Position numbers and translations under genes: made by a program | Part shown: piece after piece, positions 50,484 through 58,755 of the stretch | How the letters are laid out: each line of letters begins with the position of its first letter | Position numbering within the stretch: position 1 is the first letter of the stretch | The notes under the pieces: model-generated | What the model was told of the DNA's origin: nothing | The model's input: the letters and a program-made list of their open reading frames with translations, nothing else | Databases searched by the model: none | NCBI GenBank assembly: GCA_045565995.1 | Contig: JBJLEF010000001.1 | Location: 186,001-250,000, forward strand | Reading direction: 5' to 3' | Origin: UBA721 sp002705165 | GTDB lineage: Bacteria > Planctomycetota > Planctomycetia > Pirellulales > Pirellulaceae | DNA length: 64,000 nucleotides

Positions 50484-53426
50484 TCATTCGAACAATGCAT
50501 GTTCGGGGTCTCCACCAGACTGGATATAAGCCAGCAAATCCAGGATCTCCTCACGAGTCAACGTGTTTAGCAATCCTAGAGGCATCATCGAAGTCTTACT
50601 CGGTAATATTTCGTCAATGTTATCGGCTTTGATTTGAATCACCGCCGATGGAGCCTTAGGATCAATGGCCACCGTTAACTGCTCGTCGTTCTGATCCAAG
50701 ATCCTTCCTTGATAGATTTTCCCTCCCAGAGTGATAATCGTGTGTGTCCTAAACTGGTCTGATACCTGCACCGACGGTTCGACAATTTCCCGCAACAGGA
50801 CCGGAACGCTGTAACGCCGGGCAGCACCGGTAATATCAGGACCAAGAATGCCTCCAATATTCCCAAACCTATGACATTGAATACAAGTCGCGGTCGTAAA
50901 CATTCGCTTGCCAATCTCATAAGAGCGGCCGGTCGGGATATTGGTCACCGAGGTCAGCAAATCATCTATCTTCCAGTTCTTGATAAACTTGCGTGGAGTC
51001 GGAGAACCCGTGGGAACCGCACTTTGGATTTCAGCGTGAATGAAATCATCCAGCTTTTCTTGCTGAGGACCAGATAGACTCGTAACGAAATCTTCACGCA
51101 TGCGCTGAACATAGATTTGATAATGCCCGCCGCCAATAAAATCTCCCAAAGCAGCAGCCTGTTCAGCATCATTCATACGGCTCAAATATGTCTCGTGACT
51201 GCTGTTACTCCAACCCTCCTCGGCAACACGCAACGTCATACCGTAAAAGAGCAGATCTTCCTGAGTTCGGGCGGACTGCATCCGTGGAATAAATTTCGAA
51301 ATCGCACTTGGTTTACGAAGATAAACCAGCATGCGGCAAACTTCGTGATTGAGAGCTTCATCCTCTACAGGGAGTAGATTCTGAACAATCTCTCCGAGCT
51401 GTTCCTTACTGCCATCATCCACCGCATCCGTTCGAGCAAACCCAACATTTAACGCCCGTAACCAATCAAGCTGTTGTCTGGCGTCCATCCTCCGGGTATC
51501 GAGTGTCATTAACTTTTCGATGGCGGCCAGTTTTTGGACATCGTCGCCACTGCGAAGCAACGCTAATAAAGCTTGAATTGCTGGATCAGGGCGAGTCTGC
51601 TGTAAGGCTTGAGGAGCCCACTGCTCAACTGGCTGATGCTCTAAAGCGATGCGAGCCGCATAACGAATGTGGCGATCCGAATGGCTTAGAGCTTTCCAGA
51701 CCTTACTGATTTGCCGGGCCGCTTCCACACCATGGAATTGCTCAAGCTCATGACGTTTAGCTCGCAGATCTATCGTTTCCTTCGATTCCTTCTCAACCAA
51801 CTCATCTTCTTCGTCACCAATGTAGGTCACACGATAAAGCCCTGACTGTGTACGTCGACCACCAATCGTAATGTACATCGCTCCGTCATGTGGATTGACG
51901 ATAACGTCAGTCAACGGCAACGGGATGCCCGTCAGAAACTCATTCAGCTCACCCGAATAACTGCTTCCCTCAGGACTCAATTTGACGCTGTACAGCTTGC
52001 CGTACGTCCAATCACTAACAAACAAAGTGTCTTGCCAATATTCCGGGAAATCAGCACCATACCCAAAGGTGATGCCCGTCGGTGAACCCTGACCAACATC
52101 GACGACCGGTGGCAGGTTATCTGTAAAATAAGGCAACCACTTTCCGGTGCCAAATCGCCAGCCAAATTCACCTCCACTTACCACATGGCAAATTCTTGTA
52201 GGGCGATACCAGGGAGTACCTACATCCATTTCCATATCAGCATCATAGGTAAACAATTCGCCATCTTTGTTGAATGCGATATCAAACGGGTTTCTAAACC
52301 CGGCAGCCAGCAAGTCCCAGTCTTTACCATCCGGAGAAACCTGACATACCCATCCGCCCGGCGCCAAAACATTGGTATTATGGCCATTGCTACAGGGCTG
52401 CCGAGGCAGCAACTGATCTTCACCCCAGTTGTTAGGGAGACGATAGTGTCGAATTCCTTCAGGTAGTGTTGTGTTGTTTCCAGCTACCACATAGAGCGAT
52501 TTCTTATCCGGTGACAGAACGATACTGTGAGGACCATGTTCACCACCTCGGCCCGGCAACAGCTTAAGGACAGAAACTTGATCGAACTGATCATCGCCAT
52601 CAGAGTCCGTTACTTTGTACAAGCCTGAGTCGTATTTCCCGCCATGGTTCACAACCACATACAAGGCATCAAATGCATACAGAAGCCCCTGAGCTTCCCC
52701 CAGGTCAACATTGATCTTCTCGAGCTTCACATCGCCTGTTTCACCTACCGGCGGCGGAGTGACACGGAATAATCCACCGTATTGGTCGCAAACGATTAAA
52801 CGTCCCTTAGGATCGGTAGTCATGCTCACCCAGGATCCCTGCTGTGCTTTAGGCACTGAGTAAAGCAGTTCAACTCTAAAGCCATCCTCAATCACCAATC
52901 CATTAGGATCTGTCGCCTGTTCCGCCGGTGGAGCCTCCGAAGCCACTACTTCAATCGACTCAAAACGCATTGTCATTTCTCTCGAATCCGGGTCGATTCG
53001 TAAGGCAGCAAGTGGGTCCTCTGTGTAAAAGTACGTTTCGTAAGTCCCAACGCTTCCACCACGTCCGGCCATCTTGAAACGAATCGAACGACCTTCACTC
53101 GTCCCCGGATTCTTTGTCGTTGTCCAGAAAATCTGGCTATTCAACGTTCCCTTAAATGCCGCTTTGATAATTATTTTCTTCCAGCCGGCGGGGCCTGAAA
53201 TATCTGCAATCATATGGGGATCGCCACCGGTCGAATTTAAGATTAGCCCTTTAGCAGTTACCTCCAATTCAACTTGAGCCAGGGGTTTCCACTGTGCGAA
53301 GTCTTCCTTCGATTCCCAGACTTTGACAGAAGTAGCTTCCGGCTGCCTCGCCCCTAGAATGGCGAACCCGAAAACAAACAACAAAAGAATCGTTAAGGAA
53401 CGACGTGCGAAAGATCTTAAGGGCAT
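50484..53426 (-). CDS. PVC-type haem-binding CxxCH protein with dehydrogenase-like propeller
   Basis: 980 residues. A signal peptide is followed by a carbohydrate-binding-like beta domain (about 33-160), a six-blade-propeller region resembling soluble glucose dehydrogenase (about 180-530; for example Trp-Val-Ser-Met-Thr-Thr-Asp-Pro-Lys-Gly-Arg-Leu, Pro-Gly-Arg-Gly-Gly-Glu-His-Gly-Pro-His), HEAT-like repeats (about 555-830), and a C-terminal cytochrome c domain with Cys-Ile-Gln-Cys-His near 860 and Gly-Pro-Asp-Ile-Thr-Gly-Ala. Electrons from oxidation of a sugar or other organic compound could pass to the haem. This multidomain layout is typical of Planctomycetes and Verrucomicrobia. The substrate is unknown. 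Confidence 0.92.
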   Translation of the reverse strand: MPLRSFARRSLTILLLFVFGFAILGARQPEATSVKVWESKEDFAQWKPLAQVELEVTAKGLILNSTGGDPHMIADISGPAGWKKIIIKAAFKGTLNSQIFWTTTKNPGTSEGRSIRFKMAGRGGSVGTYETYFYTEDPLAALRIDPDSREMTMRFESIEVVASEAPPAEQATDPNGLVIEDGFRVELLYSVPKAQQGSWVSMTTDPKGRLIVCDQYGGLFRVTPPPVGETGDVKLEKINVDLGEAQGLLYAFDALYVVVNHGGKYDSGLYKVTDSDGDDQFDQVSVLKLLPGRGGEHGPHSIVLSPDKKSLYVVAGNNTTLPEGIRHYRLPNNWGEDQLLPRQPCSNGHNTNVLAPGGWVCQVSPDGKDWDLLAAGFRNPFDIAFNKDGELFTYDADMEMDVGTPWYRPTRICHVVSGGEFGWRFGTGKWLPYFTDNLPPVVDVGQGSPTGITFGYGADFPEYWQDTLFVSDWTYGKLYSVKLSPEGSSYSGELNEFLTGIPLPLTDVIVNPHDGAMYITIGGRRTQSGLYRVTYIGDEEDELVEKESKETIDLRAKRHELEQFHGVEAARQISKVWKALSHSDRHIRYAARIALEHQPVEQWAPQALQQTRPDPAIQALLALLRSGDDVQKLAAIEKLMTLDTRRMDARQQLDWLRALNVGFARTDAVDDGSKEQLGEIVQNLLPVEDEALNHEVCRMLVYLRKPSAISKFIPRMQSARTQEDLLFYGMTLRVAEEGWSNSSHETYLSRMNDAEQAAALGDFIGGGHYQIYVQRMREDFVTSLSGPQQEKLDDFIHAEIQSAVPTGSPTPRKFIKNWKIDDLLTSVTNIPTGRSYEIGKRMFTTATCIQCHRFGNIGGILGPDITGAARRYSVPVLLREIVEPSVQVSDQFRTHTIITLGGKIYQGRILDQNDEQLTVAIDPKAPSAVIQIKADNIDEILPSKTSMMPLGLLNTLTREEILDLLAYIQSGGDPEHALFE

Positions 53427-53621
53427 GATGACAGGTTCCTGTGAGCCTCAGGACTGGATTGGTTTCTCAAAGTATCCATTGTAACCAACTATAATCCCAG
53501 GCGTTACCGTCGCCTTTGATAAACAAAAAGGCAGCTTGCAATTGGAGGATGACTCGCTTTGAGTTAATCTAAGTTACCTACACGAACGCGCTCTTTATGT
53601 ATGCACACTTGCTTTGACGTA

Positions 53622-54431
53622 ATGCCTTCCACTCAAATCACCAACGACATACCGTTAATCGATACCCATTCGCACCTTGACAGCGAGCAATTCGACGGGA
53701 TTCGAGCAACCATCATGGAACATACACGGCGAGCAGGCATCCACCAGATGATTTCGATTGGGTGTAGCTGGGGCTCAAGTCAAAAATGCCTTTATTTAAC
53801 TTCGGTATATAACAATGTCTTTGCGGCGGTAGGTATTCATCCCAATTACACGAGTGACGCTGCAGTAGATCACTGGGATCGCATCGTCAGAATGGTCAGG
53901 CACCCTAAGGCTGTTGCCTTGGGAGAAACAGGGCTCGATCGATACTGGGACTTTTGTCCATTTGATCTACAACAAGACTACTTCGATCGACATATCCGAC
54001 TGAGCCAGAAAACAGGTATTCCATTCGTCGTTCACATGCGCGAATGCGAACAGGATATTCTGGACATGCTCATCGAGGCTCGGGACCGAGCGCCTCTGCG
54101 GGGCGTCATGCATTCGTTCACTGGAGATTTGGCGATGGCCGAAAAATGCTTGGAATTAGGAATGTACATTTCATTCGCCGGCATGGTGACATTCAAAAAA
54201 AATGACGCCTTACGGGAAGTCGCAGCGAAGATTCCGCTCGATCGAATGCTTGTGGAAACCGACAGCCCCTACCTGTCACCCCACCCATTGAGAAGTATTC
54301 GGCCAAACCAACCTGCTTTTATGTTACATACCGCTCAGTGTTTAGCTGATGCCAAAGAAATACCAATGCAAACACTTGCCAAGCATACCGTTGAAAACAC
54401 CTACCGCTTGTTTAATCGTATGACAGACTAA
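53622..54431 (+). CDS. TatD family metal-dependent hydrolase/DNase
   Basis: 269 residues from ATG 53622, just before the conserved part; another ATG at 53601 adds seven residues. TatD proteins are TIM-barrel enzymes with two metals, acting as 3'-5' DNA exonucleases in repair or turnover. The ligands are clear: Asp-Thr-His-Ser-His-Leu-Asp, Gly-Glu-Thr-Gly-Leu-Asp, Val-His-Met-Arg-Glu, Met-His-Ser-Phe-Thr-Gly, and Glu-Thr-Asp-Ser-Pro-Tyr-Leu. The length is normal. It is alone on the forward strand here, so no operon context helps. Confidence 0.93.
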   Translation: MPSTQITNDIPLIDTHSHLDSEQFDGIRATIMEHTRRAGIHQMISIGCSWGSSQKCLYLTSVYNNVFAAVGIHPNYTSDAAVDHWDRIVRMVRHPKAVALGETGLDRYWDFCPFDLQQDYFDRHIRLSQKTGIPFVVHMRECEQDILDMLIEARDRAPLRGVMHSFTGDLAMAEKCLELGMYISFAGMVTFKKNDALREVAAKIPLDRMLVETDSPYLSPHPLRSIRPNQPAFMLHTAQCLADAKEIPMQTLAKHTVENTYRLFNRMTD

Positions 54432-54478
54432 TTACACTTAGGTCGGCATCTCATTTAGAAGTGGCAGACGAACTAGTG

Positions 54479-54910
54479 TTATGCGTTGGCTGCTTCGCCA
54501 GAGACAATTTCCTGGAACGTTTCCAGATGGGCCTGAGCGTTACCTAAGACTTCTTCAGCAATCGCACGGTCACGCGTATCTGTTTCTAGCGAGTCAACAC
54601 ACTGCTGAATGAGATCAATGTCATCTTGTTGCGTCACAAGCAGTAAATTGAGAAGGTAATCCAGGGAAACATCGTGGAAACTGGTAAATGTCAGGGGGAA
54701 GGCTCCTGGCTGTACGATTCCGCCCAGTTCGAGGATTCGTTCACCCAAAACTTTGACACTTCGTTCCTGATCTTCGATCGCATCACGAACCAACGCCATT
54801 GATTCTTCCTGCCCATGGGCCACCCACGGCTCGGCGTATTTGATGTATGAAACGAGGGATGCGTTATGAACGCCAAGAATACGGTTCAGGATGTCGATTG
54901 TGCTGTTCAT
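54479..54910 (-). CDS. Small helical, possibly ferritin-like protein
   Basis: 143 residues, almost entirely helical, with no signal peptide or membrane segment. Four helices fit a ferritin-like bundle (helix one near 1-30 with His-Asn-Ala-Ser-Leu-Val-Ser-Tyr-Ile-Lys-Tyr-Ala; helix two with Asp-Gln-Glu-Arg-Ser-Val-Lys-Val-Leu). Glu and His residues are suitably spaced in several helices but no clean Glu-x-x-His ferritin motif is seen. It follows nuoN by 36 bases on the same strand, so it is probably the last gene of the complex I operon. A role in iron or oxidative-stress handling is inferred from fold and place only. Confidence 0.72.
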   Translation of the reverse strand: MNSTIDILNRILGVHNASLVSYIKYAEPWVAHGQEESMALVRDAIEDQERSVKVLGERILELGGIVQPGAFPLTFTSFHDVSLDYLLNLLLVTQQDDIDLIQQCVDSLETDTRDRAIAEEVLGNAQAHLETFQEIVSGEAANA

Positions 54911-54946
54911 TTTTTACTATCCGTTTTGTCTTTGCCTAATCTTTGC

Positions 54947-56740
54947 TTAGCTGATGAAATTCTTTACCGCTTCGTCAGCAAATCCAGCCACCCATTGCCA
55001 ACAAACAATCAGGAAGACCGTTGGAATCGTCACCAGAATCACGTAGGTTAGTTCAATTTTACCTACGGGCCGATCACCCAAGTGATGTTCGTTATTTGTT
55101 TCCCCCATCACCATCGTTTTAATGACACCTAGATAATAGAAAAGACTAATCGCTGTGTTTAAGCCTCCAGCCAGCAGAAGGATCAGCAGAGCTTTAGAAC
55201 CAACGGTACTATAGCCATCCGCCAGCGAAGCGAAGATCGCAAACTTTCCAAGGAACCCGGAAAGCGGTGGAAGCCCCACAAGGCTAAAGAAAATCAAAGC
55301 CAAACAGATCACCAAAACAGGTCGGCTCTTCACCATACCCGAATAGTCCTCTATTTCTTCACTTCCAACATAGTTTCGCAGGAATGCGATAATGGAAAAT
55401 GCCCCCAGGTTTAGAAAGACATAAACCACGAGATATTGAATAAGAGCACTAGCCGCTGCTTCGGCTGCATTGTTGTCCGTTCCCAGCATTACCATCAGAG
55501 GCGAAATCGCCATCATCATATAACCGGCATGAGCAATCGTTGAATAAGCCAGAAGTCGTTTGATATTCTTTTGCCCGTAAGCAGCCAGATTACCAAACGT
55601 AGCCGTGACAACAGCAAAGAACGCTACCAGCAAACTGATAAAGTTACGAACCGGAGTCAATGCCTCATCATAAGCCTGTTTGATCTCTACACGAGGATCA
55701 TGTTGTACAACGGCTTCCTCGGCGGGGGCGTCTCCAACCGCTTCTACTGCTTCAGAAGACCCACCCTCCACATCTTCATTTTCATTTTCAAAGGTCACCA
55801 TGTGAGTGGCAGGTGCGTCGTTCAAAACGGCTTCCTGATGAACTGCTTCCGCTTGAGGTGGGTCAATATCATTGAGTGGTACAGAACCCAGGCCGACTGC
55901 TAGTCGTAATAACAAGGCTAAAGCAGCAGCCTTTGAGGCCACACTTAAAAATGCATTTACTTCTGCACAAGCACCGTGGAAAACATCCGGAGCCCAGAAA
56001 TGGAAAGGAACAGCCGATAGCTTAAATGCAATTCCTACAGCAATCATGACTGCTGCCAGACAAAGCACTGCCTGTTCTCCAAGCCCCGCGGCAGGAATGA
56101 CTTCTACCAGTGCCAACGCCATCGTTGGTAAATGAGCCGTACCGGTCAAACCAACGATCAGGGAAATACCATAAAGCATAACTCCGGCAGCACCAGCACC
56201 GTAAATTGCATATTTCAAAGCCGATTCACTACCTCGTTTGCGACCTTTGATGAGTCCGGCGAGAACATAGGATGGAACACCGGCCATTTCGATCGCCATA
56301 AATACAATCAGCAGGTGATTGGCCGAAGCCATCAGGCACATCCCCAGAGTGGAACCAAAGACCAATGAATAGACATCGGCTCCATCTTCCTTGTCCGGCA
56401 CACCCGAAATCTTCGTAAAGATAAGGAACAATACCAGGAAAAGCATGAGAATGGAGCGAATCGCAACCGTCAAACCGTCGTGAACTAACAAACCGGTAAA
56501 CAACTCTTCACTGACAAGGCTACCGTCAAAAAGCTGTAGAGGATTACTTGAGATCAGACCGACGACCGCTCCGGCCAAAGCGACCCAAAACAAATCTAAT
56601 TTACTGGTAACCAGCCGCACTGCTAAAAACAGTGCGATGAAGACAGACAACGTGATCTCTGGCATGAAAAGCCCGAGGCTATTTGCCGAATCCGCTTTCA
56701 GAGCGTCAATCAGTTGATAAAAGTCAGATGTTGCTACCAT
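54947..56740 (-). CDS. nuoN: NADH-quinone oxidoreductase subunit N
   Basis: 597 residues, longer than E. coli NuoN (about 485). NuoN is an antiporter-like proton-pumping subunit of complex I in the inner membrane. About 14 membrane segments are recognisable, with Glu-Met-Ala-Gly-Val-Pro-Ser-Tyr near 150, Lys-Leu-Ser-Ala-Val-Pro-Phe-His-Phe-Trp-Ala-Pro-Asp-Val and Leu-Leu-Ala-Tyr-Ser-Thr-Ile-Ala-His-Ala-Gly-Tyr. Between two membrane segments, about residues 290-350, there is an acidic polar insertion rich in Glu, Ala, Asp and Asn. It starts 65 bases after nuoM. Confidence 0.95.
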   Translation of the reverse strand: MVATSDFYQLIDALKADSANSLGLFMPEITLSVFIALFLAVRLVTSKLDLFWVALAGAVVGLISSNPLQLFDGSLVSEELFTGLLVHDGLTVAIRSILMLFLVLFLIFTKISGVPDKEDGADVYSLVFGSTLGMCLMASANHLLIVFMAIEMAGVPSYVLAGLIKGRKRGSESALKYAIYGAGAAGVMLYGISLIVGLTGTAHLPTMALALVEVIPAAGLGEQAVLCLAAVMIAVGIAFKLSAVPFHFWAPDVFHGACAEVNAFLSVASKAAALALLLRLAVGLGSVPLNDIDPPQAEAVHQEAVLNDAPATHMVTFENENEDVEGGSSEAVEAVGDAPAEEAVVQHDPRVEIKQAYDEALTPVRNFISLLVAFFAVVTATFGNLAAYGQKNIKRLLAYSTIAHAGYMMMAISPLMVMLGTDNNAAEAAASALIQYLVVYVFLNLGAFSIIAFLRNYVGSEEIEDYSGMVKSRPVLVICLALIFFSLVGLPPLSGFLGKFAIFASLADGYSTVGSKALLILLLAGGLNTAISLFYYLGVIKTMVMGETNNEHHLGDRPVGKIELTYVILVTIPTVFLIVCWQWVAGFADEAVKNFIS

Positions 56741-56805
56741 TGGTTTTTAACTTTGGGAAAGTTCTTAATTCACAAAACCGCGATTCGTTGTATTGGTCAG
56801 TAAGG

Positions 56806-58671
56806 CTAGTTGGCCAGAGCAAGGTCTGGAAGCTCCGTGTTATCGGCAGTTTCACCTTCACTCTGAGCTTCTTCGTCTTCACCAGCGTCTTCACCAGCGT
56901 CTTCACCAGCGTCTTCACCAGCGTCTTCACCAGCGTCTTCACCAGCGTCTTCGTCTTCCTCATCCACTCCTTCTTCGGATTCCTCGACGTCCTCAGCTTG
57001 TGCCAAAGCGTCTTCGTAACCGACTCGCCATTCATTCAAAGAAGTAACTTGCGCGTCAACCGTTCTTTCCATGTACTGGATCAAAGTATTCGGAAATACC
57101 CCGAAGAAAATAGCTAGTGCCAACAGGATGGCCCCTGTTGAAAATTCTCGTGAGTTAATCGGCTTAATCTCTTCAGCATGCGGGCCTTTATACTCCGGTC
57201 CCAAATAAACACGCTGCAGAGTCCAGAGGATATAACCAGCTGTGAATATCACAACACTCGCCGATATAATGGCCAGTAACGGGCTGAAACGCCAAACACT
57301 CAGGACAACTAAAACTTCGCCAATAAATCCACATAGTCCGGGAAGTCCAAGACCGGCAAAGAAAAGTCCCATGGCTAAAGCGGTATACTTCGGCATCAGA
57401 CCATAAAGTCCACCAAACTCGTTAAGGTTACGGTGATGTACTCGGTCATAGATGATCCCTACCATGAAAAACATACCGGCTGATGAAATACCATGGCCAA
57501 TCATCTGGTACATCGCACCGGTAATTCCCATCTTCCAGTAGTCACCGTTACCCATCATGGTCCAGACGCCGAATCCAACGACAACATATCCCATATGACT
57601 GACGGAACTGTAGGCAACAACTCGCTTGAAGTCTGTCTGAGCCAGAGCTGCGAACGCTCCGTAAACCATACTGAAGACACCGAGACCAACAACGACATAG
57701 GAAAGTTCCAGACCACCAGCCGGACAAATCGGATAACAGATACGGATGATACCGTATCCCCCCATCTTTAGGAGCACACCAGCCAGGATCATTGAAATTG
57801 GTGTTGGAGCTTCCACGTGGGCATCCGGCAACCAGGTATGCACTGGAAAGGATGGGACTTTGACAATAAATCCAATAAACAGTAACAGGAAACACCACCA
57901 CTGAAGTTCAGTACTGAAGCAATCTGTTGTCTGTGCCAATTCAGCTAACGCGACTAAGTTGAAAGTATGAACAGGCTCTGTGGCATTCGCCACTGTGTCG
58001 GCCACACTGGCAGAGATTACCCCCTGATCAGTCAACGTTGTCAAGATGGAAGGGTCAAGCAAAGTTAGGTCACTGTTGAAGTAGATCATCAGAATGGCGA
58101 TCAGCATCAAAACAGAACCGAGCAAAGTATAAAGGAAAAACTTAATCGCCGCGTATTCACGACGAGGACCACCCCAGATACCGATCAGGAAATACATCGG
58201 CAGAAGCATCACTTCCCAAAACACATAGAACAGGAAGAAATCCAACGCCAGAAAAACTCCGATCATCCCGGTTTCCAAAAGCAAAAACAGGATACAGTAA
58301 GCTTTCACGTGCTTCTTAATGGACCAGCTAGCCAGAATCGCCAGAATACTGACACCCGTGGTCAACAAAATCAGAGGGAGGCTAATTCCATCAAGTCCCA
58401 TTGCGTAAGCAATGTTGAACGAAGGAATCCAATCCACACTAAATGCATTCTGCATTGATTCCGTAGATGCTTCAAAAGCGGTTTCCCCACCGAAGAGAAG
58501 TGCCCCCAGCGTAACGAGGAACGTAAGAATACCAATCGCCAAAGTCGCACCAAGCAACAGGTTCTGATTTTCTTTATCGTTCACACCGTTCTCATCCTTC
58601 TTGCTTGGCATGAAGGCAATCGCGAGTGCTCCAAGAGTTGGTAAAAATACAATTAAGCTTATTATAAACAT
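56806..58671 (-). CDS. nuoM: NADH-quinone oxidoreductase subunit M
   Basis: 621 residues against about 509 in E. coli. NuoM is the second antiporter-like proton-pumping subunit. Conserved segments include Phe-Trp-Glu-Val-Met-Leu-Leu-Pro-Met-Tyr-Phe-Leu-Ile-Gly-Ile-Trp-Gly-Gly (with the key Glu), Lys-Val-Pro-Ser-Phe-Pro-Val-His-Thr-Trp-Leu-Pro-Asp-Ala-His-Val-Glu-Ala-Pro and Lys-Arg-Val-Val-Ala-Tyr-Ser-Ser-Val-Ser-His-Met-Gly. After the last membrane segment a tail of about 60 residues (560-621) is very acidic and contains six Ala-Gly-Glu-Asp repeats. nuoL precedes by 84 bases. Confidence 0.96.
   Translation of the reverse strand: MFIISLIVFLPTLGALAIAFMPSKKDENGVNDKENQNLLLGATLAIGILTFLVTLGALLFGGETAFEASTESMQNAFSVDWIPSFNIAYAMGLDGISLPLILLTTGVSILAILASWSIKKHVKAYCILFLLLETGMIGVFLALDFFLFYVFWEVMLLPMYFLIGIWGGPRREYAAIKFFLYTLLGSVLMLIAILMIYFNSDLTLLDPSILTTLTDQGVISASVADTVANATEPVHTFNLVALAELAQTTDCFSTELQWWCFLLLFIGFIVKVPSFPVHTWLPDAHVEAPTPISMILAGVLLKMGGYGIIRICYPICPAGGLELSYVVVGLGVFSMVYGAFAALAQTDFKRVVAYSSVSHMGYVVVGFGVWTMMGNGDYWKMGITGAMYQMIGHGISSAGMFFMVGIIYDRVHHRNLNEFGGLYGLMPKYTALAMGLFFAGLGLPGLCGFIGEVLVVLSVWRFSPLLAIISASVVIFTAGYILWTLQRVYLGPEYKGPHAEEIKPINSREFSTGAILLALAIFFGVFPNTLIQYMERTVDAQVTSLNEWRVGYEDALAQAEDVEESEEGVDEEDEDAGEDAGEDAGEDAGEDAGEDAGEDEEAQSEGETADNTELPDLALAN
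56875..56946. repeat. Six perfect 12-bp tandem repeats in nuoM
   Basis: The unit GTCTTCACCAGC occurs six times without change and encodes Ala-Gly-Glu-Asp on the reverse strand. It sits in the C-terminal acidic tail of NuoM, past the last membrane helix. The exact identity of units suggests recent expansion. Confidence 0.95.
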
Positions 58672-58755
58672 GTGTTTACTCTTCCAGTTTTGGGTGAAGC
58701 ATTGTGCTTCGAGTTGTAGGAAAAAGTGTTTCGTTTAGTTAGTTTCTAAAATGCC

